Below are positions 1 through 4,594 of a stretch of 7,612 bases of DNA, piece by piece (positions within the stretch are counted from its first letter, which is position 1; every line of letters starts with the position of its first letter). The stretch lies in the NCBI GenBank assembly GCA_017523605.1, contig JAFWVZ010000073.1:1-7612 (forward strand), in the 5' to 3' direction. This DNA comes from Bacillota bacterium. GTDB lineage: Bacteria > Bacillota > Clostridia > Peptostreptococcales > Anaerovoracaceae. The position numbers were made by a program, and so were the translations under genes. The notes below the pieces were generated by a model. That model worked only from the letters and a program-made list of their open reading frames with translations. It had not been told where the DNA came from and searched no databases.

Positions 1-1015
1 TGAATACCATTTCGCCGTACTCGGCTTTTTCCGCGGCGATGAAATCCTTAACTGCCTGAACGCCGGGCATCGCAGCGGAGCAGGAGTGCGCCGCCACAAG
101 CATTGCTGCCTCCGCGCTGCCGAATTCCAGAGCCTTCTCCAGAGGCCATCCTTCCATAAGTCCGTAGAAGAACGCGGAAGCGTAGCCGTCTCCGCCGCCG
201 AAAGACTTAAGAAGCTTTACTGGGAAAGGCTTTACAAGGTAACGGGCGCCGTCGTGGTTGTAGGCGACGGAGCCTTCCTTGCCGTGCTTTATTATTACCA
301 GCTTATTGCCTTTTTCGTGCCAGTATCTGGCTACGGCTTCGTCGTCCTTTTCCGCAAGGCCCGCAAGGCGTCCGGTAAGGTCGAATTCGTCGCGCGATCC
401 TATCACAAGATCGCTCTGCTCGGCAACGGTCTGATAGTAAACGGAGATCTCGTCCAGAGACTTCCAGATGTATTCGCGGTAGTCTATGTCGAAGATGACG
501 GGTATTCCGTTCTTTTTGGCAAGCTTAACTGCCTTAAGCGCAGCTTCTCTGGAGGGGCTCTTGCACAGCGCTGTTCCGGAGATCAGTATGGCCTTTGCGC
601 TGCAGATGTAATCTTCGTCTACGTCTTCCGGGGAGAGGGAAAGATCCGCGGCTCCTTCGCGGTACATCAGTATGCTGCTCTCCGTAGGGCTTTTTATTTC
701 CGTAAAGGTAAGGCCCATCTTTTCGCCGTGCTCGGCGCGGAAGATGTGGCTGGTGTCTATGCCTTCGTTCTTAAAGTAATCTATCGCGTAGTCGCCGAAG
801 CTGTCCTGTGCCACTCTGCCTATGAAACCGACTTTCTTTCCCAGTCTGGAGAGTCCTACGGCTATGTTCGCGGGCGAACCGCCTATGTACTTCTTAAAAG
901 TTGCGCTCTCTGCGAGAGTGCAGTTTATTTCTATGGGATTGAAGTCCAGGGCTACTCTTCCTACGGCTATAAGATCCAGAGGACGGTCGGAACCGAATAA
1001 GTCTGCATATGTCAT
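1..1015 (-). CDS. iolC: 5-dehydro-2-deoxygluconokinase IolC (3' end cut by window edge)
   Basis: This PfkB/ribokinase-family sugar kinase phosphorylates 5-dehydro-2-deoxy-D-gluconate (DKG) to DKG-6-phosphate with ATP, the fifth step of cytoplasmic inositol breakdown. I translated the 338 visible codons from the reverse strand. PfkB signature 1 is at about residues 45-50 (GGSPAN). The IolC-typical segments MYRE (117-120), SGTALCKSPSRE (146-157), VAEQSDLVIGSRDEFD (197-212) and the C-terminal HSCSAAMP (310-317) all fit the Bacillus-type enzyme. The anion-hole and catalytic-base motif is GGGD (273-276, base D276), where the family norm is GAGD. The start is ATG at 1015, preceded at 7 nt by AAAGGAGA (1030-1023, minus strand). 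No stop occurs before the edge, although 338 residues already exceeds the roughly 325 of Bacillus IolC, so the end is probably close unless a C-terminal domain follows. It has its own promoter rather than lying in the iolEBDG operon. Confidence 0.95.
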   Translation of the reverse strand, partial: MTYADLFGSDRPLDLIAVGRVALDFNPIEINCTLAESATFKKYIGGSPANIAVGLSRLGKKVGFIGRVAQDSFGDYAIDYFKNEGIDTSHIFRAEHGEKMGLTFTEIKSPTESSILMYREGAADLSLSPEDVDEDYICSAKAILISGTALCKSPSREAALKAVKLAKKNGIPVIFDIDYREYIWKSLDEISVYYQTVAEQSDLVIGSRDEFDLTGRLAGLAEKDDEAVARYWHEKGNKLVIIKHGKEGSVAYNHDGARYLVKPFPVKLLKSFGGGDGYASAFFYGLMEGWPLEKALEFGSAEAAMLVAAHSCSAAMPGVQAVKDFIAAEKAEYGEMVF

Positions 1016-1054
1016 TGGTATTTCTCCTTTATAAATTGTTGAGTTAATGGTATT

Positions 1055-1070
1055 TTTTTATCAACTTAAC
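1055..1070 (-). promoter_or_regulatory. Operator-like motif copy 2 (iolC promoter, start-site region)
   Basis: The minus strand reads GTTAAGTTGATAAAAA, in the same orientation as copy 1 and 20 bp from it, close to two helical turns, so two bound units would lie on the same DNA face. It overlaps the predicted iolC transcription start. The flanking nine bases TTAACATTA (plus strand) also occur in the deoR promoter. Confidence 0.42.
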
Positions 1071-1073
1071 ATT

Positions 1074-1102
1074 AGTTTAAGCAAGTTTAGCGGCTCAGTC
1101 AA
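1074..1102 (-). promoter_or_regulatory. Candidate iolC promoter
   Basis: On the minus strand, TTGACT (1102-1097) and TAAACT (1079-1074) are separated by 17 bp, 52 nt upstream of the iolC ribosome binding site. The -35 matches 5 of 6 consensus bases and the -10 only 4 of 6, so this is weaker than the two promoters of the divergent region. A second reading, TTGCTT with GATAAA a little downstream, is possible. The spacer and -10 carry one copy of the operator-like motif and a second copy covers the predicted transcription start (about 1067), which fits repression by the local DeoR protein. Confidence 0.5.
1075..1090 (-). promoter_or_regulatory. Operator-like motif copy 1 (iolC promoter)
   Basis: The minus strand reads CTAAACTTGCTTAAAC, matching GTWAASTTRMTWAAAA at 14 of 16 positions. 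It covers most of the candidate iolC -10 and the end of the spacer. It shares the nine bases AACTTGCTT with the copy in the deoR promoter. Its role as a DeoR-regulator site is inferred only from recurrence at the cluster's promoters. Confidence 0.45.
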
Positions 1103-1181
1103 TGATCCGGTGCCGATAAAACGATAAAAAAGAGCCTGTTTATGTGTGCGGGCGCAAAAAACGTTATGTTTTTGGTAGGTC

Positions 1182-1853
1182 TTACTTGCCGATCAGTTCG
1201 AAATCCCTGGATCTGATAAGGCGCATCATCTCCATGGAGTCGCTGGGAACTTTGGAAGTAATTATGCCTCCGCGCGCAACATCCTCCGGACGGTGGCAGT
1301 CGGAACCAGAAGTCGCTATGAGCCCGAACTGCTCGGCGTATTCCGCCGCTCGTTTGTTGTAGCTCTCGTGGCGGGGGCTGGTGTTGATCACCTCCACGCC
1401 GTCCAGATAGCATGCTATGGCCGGAGTGCATCCGTGTCTGTAGGGATGGGCCTGGATTATCAGGCATCCTTCGGCCTTGGCGATGGGTGCGAAATTGGCT
1501 ATTCCCATACGGAACACATCCTCGGGGTCGGAAAGTATGTCGTTCTTCCATCCGTAGAAGAGGTAATCGTTCTCGCTCTCATCGAAGCGGAGCTCCGCTC
1601 CTTTAAACACTTTGATCCCCTGTTTTTCGCCTTCTTCCTTAAGACGTTTGTACCCGTCCAGGAAAGGGTGTATCCTGTCGCATGATGCTGCCGGATCTAT
1701 TCCGAGATAGTCGAAGGTGGTTCTGTTGTAATGATCCGTGGCTATTACAGCGCTGTATCCCGCCTGCTTGTACGCGGCGATTATCTCCGCGGCCTGCATG
1801 TGGCCGCATCTGCTTACGTGTTTAGTGTGAAGGTGTGTCTCTATCCTGTACAT
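1182..1853 (-). CDS. PHP-domain metal-dependent phosphoesterase, substrate unknown
   Basis: A 223-residue protein that is essentially a single PHP domain, the trinuclear-metal hydrolase fold of histidinol phosphatase, TrpH-type nucleotide phosphatases and polymerase-associated PHP domains. All expected metal ligands are present: HLH (H7, H9), TDH (D40, H41), the glutamate of KGAE (E87), H136 in QAHPYRH, and DCH near the end (D185, H187). An intact, active phosphatase or phosphodiesterase is therefore likely. There is no signal peptide or membrane segment, so it is cytoplasmic. The ATG at 1853 lies 9 nt after the regulator's stop, in the same frame, and only a weak AAGGTAGG element overlapping that stop serves as its ribosome site, which suggests translational coupling. 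It is not one of the standard iol enzymes. A role on a phosphorylated inositol intermediate or on a signalling molecule is speculation from context. Confidence 0.88.
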   Translation of the reverse strand: MYRIETHLHTKHVSRCGHMQAAEIIAAYKQAGYSAVIATDHYNRTTFDYLGIDPAASCDRIHPFLDGYKRLKEEGEKQGIKVFKGAELRFDESENDYLFYGWKNDILSDPEDVFRMGIANFAPIAKAEGCLIIQAHPYRHGCTPAIACYLDGVEVINTSPRHESYNKRAAEYAEQFGLIATSGSDCHRPEDVARGGIITSKVPSDSMEMMRLIRSRDFELIGK

Positions 1854-1862
1854 GTCGTATGC

Positions 1863-2621
1863 CTACCTTGCTATTATCAGTTCCGTGTCGGTCTTGGCGC
1901 ACAGAATCCTCAGGTCTTCCGGACAGGTATCGTCCGTTATGAGGGTATCAACGTCCGTTAGCTTTGCGTAGCTCATAAGCCCGTTGGAACCGTATTTAGA
2001 CGCGTCGCACATCAGTATGTGCGTTTCGCTCTGCTTCATGGCCACCTGCTTTATCTCGTACTCCAGGTAGGTCTTTACATTAAGCTTCCCGTCCGTGGAT
2101 ATGCCCGTGGCAGCCATGAAAGCCTTGGAAAAGTGGTACCTGCCGAGGAATTCCAGGGTGCTTACATCCGCAAGCGAGTTGGTGCGGCGGTTGAGTATGC
2201 CGGGCAGCACTATTATCTCCGCATTGGGCTTCGAATATGCCTGGTTGATTATCTGAAGGTTAGCCGTTATGACGGTTACCTTTATCTCCGGATCGAGCAG
2301 CGCCATCATGTGCATGGTGGTAGTGCCCGCGTCTATGAACAGGGTGTCGCCGTTCTTTATCATTCCGACGGCCGTTCTGGAGATGTCCAGCTTTGCGTCC
2401 GGCCTTAACCTGGTCCTCTGCGTGAAGACCGGTACGTCCTGTTTCATTGCCGAACGGACGCCGCCGTAGATCTTTTCCACGATCCCGGACTTAGCCAGTG
2501 CTGCTACGTCCGCGCGTATCGTGTTTATGGAAACATGGAACTCGCTGCAAAGCTCCGACATGGTCACCGACTGGCGCCTTGCGATGAAGGATGCCATCTC
2601 TTTTCTTCGGTTGTCTCGCAT
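1863..2621 (-). CDS. DeoR/GlpR-family transcriptional repressor, probable IolR-type regulator
   Basis: A 252-residue DeoR-family regulator of normal length. The N-terminal winged helix-turn-helix (about residues 3-55) has the recognition segment SINTIRADVAALAKSG (31-46) and the wing YGG (52-54). The C-terminal sugar-phosphate sensor domain shows GDTLFIDAGTTT (91-102) and CDASKYG (205-211), both typical of the phosphorylated-sugar pocket. In Bacillus the iol regulator IolR is a DeoR-family repressor released by DKG-6-phosphate, the IolC product. The divergent position beside iolEBDG makes the same role the best inference, so the symbol iolR is likely but unproven. The start is ATG at 2621 with AAAGGAG 7-8 nt upstream on the minus strand. 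The gene is followed after 9 nt by the PHP gene, and its own promoter carries an operator-like motif, suggesting autoregulation. Confidence 0.93.
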   Translation of the reverse strand: MRDNRRKEMASFIARRQSVTMSELCSEFHVSINTIRADVAALAKSGIVEKIYGGVRSAMKQDVPVFTQRTRLRPDAKLDISRTAVGMIKNGDTLFIDAGTTTMHMMALLDPEIKVTVITANLQIINQAYSKPNAEIIVLPGILNRRTNSLADVSTLEFLGRYHFSKAFMAATGISTDGKLNVKTYLEYEIKQVAMKQSETHILMCDASKYGSNGLMSYAKLTDVDTLITDDTCPEDLRILCAKTDTELIIAR

Positions 2622-2653
2622 GGAACACTCCTTTCTTTTATGCCGTTTTCTAA

Positions 2654-2682
2654 ACTATAAAGCAAGTTAACATTATTGTCAA
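2654..2682 (-). promoter_or_regulatory. Promoter of the deoR-PHP transcript
   Basis: On the minus strand TTGACA (2682-2677) and TATAGT (2659-2654) are 17 bp apart, 11 of 12 consensus positions in all, with a predicted start near 2647 and a leader of about 25 nt. Copy 3 of the operator-like motif fills most of the spacer and enters the -10, so a bound repressor would exclude RNA polymerase. Confidence 0.8.
2656..2671 (-). promoter_or_regulatory. Operator-like motif copy 3 (deoR promoter spacer)
   Basis: The minus strand reads GTTAACTTGCTTTATA. It lies between the -35 and -10 of the regulator's own promoter. Together with its flank it carries both nine-base words, AAGCAAGTT and TTAACATTA (plus strand), that are also found upstream of iolC. 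Autorepression is inferred from this position. Confidence 0.47.
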
Positions 2683-2693
2683 TTAAAGTGGTA

Positions 2694-2738
2694 AATTTAT
2701 TAAGTTTTTTTGGTAAAAAGGCGTAAACTTAATAAAAA
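2694..2738. repeat. Perfect 12-bp inverted repeat (motif copies 4 and 5) between the divergent promoters
   Basis: TTTATTAAGTTT at 2696-2707 is matched by its exact reverse complement AAACTTAATAAA at 2725-2736, with a 17-nt interval. Each arm lies in one further copy of the operator-like motif: 2723-2738 on the plus strand and 2694-2709 on the minus strand. The arm centres are 29 bp apart. The pair lies 12 bp upstream of the deoR -35 and 15 bp upstream of the iolE -35, so it could serve both arms. A binding site for a dimer or tetramer is more likely than a terminator, since the loop is long and both genes diverge from it. Confidence 0.6.
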
Positions 2739-2753
2739 CACACCGACAATTGT

Positions 2754-2782
2754 TTGACATGACAAAAAGCGGATGCTACAAT
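2754..2782 (+). promoter_or_regulatory. Promoter of the iolEBDG operon
   Basis: TTGACA (2754-2759) and TACAAT (2777-2782) are separated by exactly 17 bp. The TGC just before the -10 (2774-2776) makes an extended -10 element. Eleven of 12 hexamer positions match the housekeeping sigma consensus, and the start should lie near 2789, leaving a leader of about 49 nt. Such a strong core promoter implies control by a repressor. An imperfect palindrome, TTTGACATGACAAA (2753-2766, one mismatched pair), covers the -35, but no copy of the operator-like motif lies inside this core promoter. Confidence 0.85.
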
Positions 2783-2791
2783 CGCATTAAA

Positions 2792-2807
2792 AGTAAGGTG
2801 TCTTACT
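2792..2807 (+). promoter_or_regulatory. Leader palindrome/hairpin upstream of iolE
   Basis: AGTAAG (2792-2797) and CTTACT (2802-2807) form a perfect 6-bp inverted repeat with a 4-nt loop, beginning 3 bases after the predicted transcription start. In RNA it would fold into a small hairpin partly enclosing the AAGGTG ribosome-site-like sequence (2795-2800). In DNA it could be an operator at the start site. The sequence alone does not decide between these. Confidence 0.45.
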
Positions 2808-2831
2808 ATGAAAAGATGGATCAAGGAGTGA
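2808..2831 (+). CDS. Possible seven-codon leader reading frame before iolE
   Basis: ATG at 2808 opens a frame of seven codons (MKRWIKE) closed by TGA at 2829-2831. It is preceded at 7 nt by AAGGTG (2795-2800), a passable ribosome site. Its last codons contain the AAGGAG (2823-2828) of iolE, and its stop is 6 nt before the iolE ATG, so ribosomes translating it would directly affect iolE initiation. A frame this short arises readily by chance, and nothing in the peptide suggests attenuation by a specific amino acid. Confidence 0.2.
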   Translation: MKRWIKE

Positions 2832-2837
2832 GTCCAA

Positions 2838-3758
2838 ATGTCAGATAAGAAGAAACTGTTCGATACGAAAAAGGTCCGCCTGGGCATAGCGCCGATAGGC
2901 TGGTGCAACGATGACATGCCGGAGCTCGGCGCGGAGAATACGTTCAAGCAGACGGTCAGCGAGATGGCTCTGGCCGGATTTACCGGCTGCGAGATAGGCA
3001 ACAAGTACCCGTCGGATCCCGCGGAGCTTAAACGTCAGCTTGACCTTCGCGGCATGAGGATAGCCAGTAGGTGGTTTTCTTCATTCCTGCTTACAAAGCC
3101 CTACGAAGATGTGGAAAAAGAGTTCGTTAAGGAACTGGAGTTCCTTGCGGCTGTTGGCGCGGACCGCATAAACGTAAGCGAGCAGAGTTATTCCATACAG
3201 GGAAAGACGGATGTTCCAATCCTTTCCGGAGGACATAAACATATAATGGACGACGCGGAATGGGACAGGTTCTGCGACGGTCTGAACAAGCTGGGAAGGG
3301 TGGCTCTTGCGCATGGATTCAAGCTTTGCTTTCACCATCACATGGGCACCGTTGTACAGACTGCGGAAGAGACCGACAGGATGATGGCAAACACCGATCC
3401 AGAGGCAGTGTTCCTCTGCTACGACACAGGGCACTTTACCTTTGCCGGCGAGGATCCCCTTGCAATGCTTAAGAAATATGTAGACAGGGTAGGCCACGTG
3501 CATCTTAAGGACATGAGGCTCCCTGTGGTAGAGCAGGCAAGGAAGAATAACTGGAGCTTCCTTACAGCGGTAAGGAACGGCGCATTTACCGTCCCCGGCG
3601 ACGGCGGCGTGGATTTCGATCCGGTATTCGAAGTGCTGTCCAAAGCCGGGTATTCCGGATGGCTTCTTGTCGAGGCCGAACAGGATCCCGCCAAGGCGGA
3701 TCCTCTGGAATACGCCATTAAGGCCAGAAAGTACATAGCGGAGCACACAGGGCTCTGA
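2838..3758 (+). CDS. iolE: Inosose dehydratase IolE
   Basis: Cytoplasmic enzyme that dehydrates 2-keto-myo-inositol (scyllo-inosose) to 3D-(3,5/4)-trihydroxycyclohexane-1,2-dione, the second step of inositol breakdown. It has the xylose-isomerase-like TIM-barrel fold and is metal dependent. At 306 residues it is close to the roughly 297 of the Bacillus protein. Diagnostic segments are GIAPIGWCNDDMPELG (16-31), CFHHHMGT (164-171), CYDTGH (194-199), VGHVHLKD (218-225), GDGGVDFDP (254-262) and VEAEQDP (278-284), carrying the acidic and histidine ligands expected of the barrel. The start is ATG at 2838 with AAGGAG at 2823-2828. It is the first gene of the plus-strand operon, and iolB follows after 24 nt. 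Confidence 0.97.
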   Translation: MSDKKKLFDTKKVRLGIAPIGWCNDDMPELGAENTFKQTVSEMALAGFTGCEIGNKYPSDPAELKRQLDLRGMRIASRWFSSFLLTKPYEDVEKEFVKELEFLAAVGADRINVSEQSYSIQGKTDVPILSGGHKHIMDDAEWDRFCDGLNKLGRVALAHGFKLCFHHHMGTVVQTAEETDRMMANTDPEAVFLCYDTGHFTFAGEDPLAMLKKYVDRVGHVHLKDMRLPVVEQARKNNWSFLTAVRNGAFTVPGDGGVDFDPVFEVLSKAGYSGWLLVEAEQDPAKADPLEYAIKARKYIAEHTGL

Positions 3759-3782
3759 CGCATCGGAAACAGGAGGTCCCAA

Positions 3783-4583
3783 ATGACTTACATGAACAGG
3801 AACGCCGAGCTTAAGCGAGGCTATAACGTCTACATAGACGCCTCGGCGGACGATCAAGGCACGCAGATGGACGTAGGTCTTCTTGTAATGGAAGAAGGCG
3901 ACCGTTTCGTAATAGAAGAGCCCGAAAAGGAGTGCGCGGTACTGTTGTTCGAGGGCAATGTAACATATTGCTGGGATGGACGCGTATGCGAAGCCGAAAG
4001 GCCGGACTGCTTCCGTTACGAGGCATACTGCCTGCTGGCGCCGCGTAGGATGCATGTCGAGATAGTCGCTCACGCACACAGCGAGCTCTACATCCAGAAA
4101 ACAGTAAACGACAGGGATTATGAGGCTGTAATGTTTACTCCCGATAAGGTCCAGACCCAGCATGCCGGAGCAAACGGCGAGCTGATGGGCTGCATGAAGA
4201 GGGAGATAAAGACCTTCTTTGACTACGACAATGCCCCGTTTTCCAACATGGTGCTCGGAGAGGTCCTCAGTTATCCCGGAAAATGGTCCAGCTATCCTCC
4301 CCATTATCATCCGCAGCCGGAAGTCTATTTCTATAGATTCGACTATCCCAAGGGGTTCGGCGCAGGTTTTGCCAACGGAGAGATATATAAAACAGAACAT
4401 AACGGCATGAGCATAATAAGGGAGGGCTTCCATTCGCAGGTGACTGCTCCGGGTTATGCCATGTGCTATTCCTGGGGCATACGCCATCTGGACGGAGATC
4501 CCTGGCTCAAGACCAGGATAGACGATCCGGATCACGAATGGCTCTGGAAAAATGATGCCAACGATCACATATTCAAAGGCTAA
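3783..4583 (+). CDS. iolB: 5-deoxyglucuronate isomerase IolB
   Basis: Converts 5-deoxy-D-glucuronate, the product of IolD, to 5-dehydro-2-deoxy-D-gluconate, the substrate of IolC. The 266 residues form a double cupin typical of the family. The hallmark block GEVLSYPGKWSSYPPHYHPQ begins at residue 159 and continues with the sequence PEVYFYRF. It supplies the cupin metal ligands H174, H176 and E180, with a fourth histidine further on (H217 or H235). The start is ATG at 3783 behind a strong AGGAGGT (3771-3777). A second ATG three codons in is less well placed. Its stop codon overlaps the ribosome site of iolD (TAAGGAGGT from 4581), so the two are probably translationally coupled. Confidence 0.97.
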   Translation: MTYMNRNAELKRGYNVYIDASADDQGTQMDVGLLVMEEGDRFVIEEPEKECAVLLFEGNVTYCWDGRVCEAERPDCFRYEAYCLLAPRRMHVEIVAHAHSELYIQKTVNDRDYEAVMFTPDKVQTQHAGANGELMGCMKREIKTFFDYDNAPFSNMVLGEVLSYPGKWSSYPPHYHPQPEVYFYRFDYPKGFGAGFANGEIYKTEHNGMSIIREGFHSQVTAPGYAMCYSWGIRHLDGDPWLKTRIDDPDHEWLWKNDANDHIFKG

Positions 4584-4594
4584 GGAGGTAATGC

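Noticed and set aside
86..1000. A 304-codon plus-strand frame at the left end
   Set aside because: It lies entirely opposite iolC, whose translated protein matches the kinase family along its whole length. The plus-strand product resembles nothing and has no ribosome site.
1091..1138. Inverted GGCTC/GAGCC pair downstream of the PHP gene with a nearby T-run
   Set aside because: The arms are 5 bp and more than 35 nt apart, and the T-run lies inside the loop, so it does not form an intrinsic terminator.
1150..1181. Possible terminator after the PHP gene (AAAAAC, short loop, GTTTTTT on the minus strand)
   Set aside because: The stem is only 6 bp and almost all A-T, and the T-run is the stem arm itself rather than a following tail. 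It is too weak to call a terminator.
2747..2766. Possible catabolite-control (cre) site or second operator over the iolE -35
   Set aside because: The sequence does not fit the cre consensus TGWAANCGNTNWCA. The ACAATTGT and TTTGACATGACAAA palindromes are short or imperfect and may be chance features of an AT-rich promoter.
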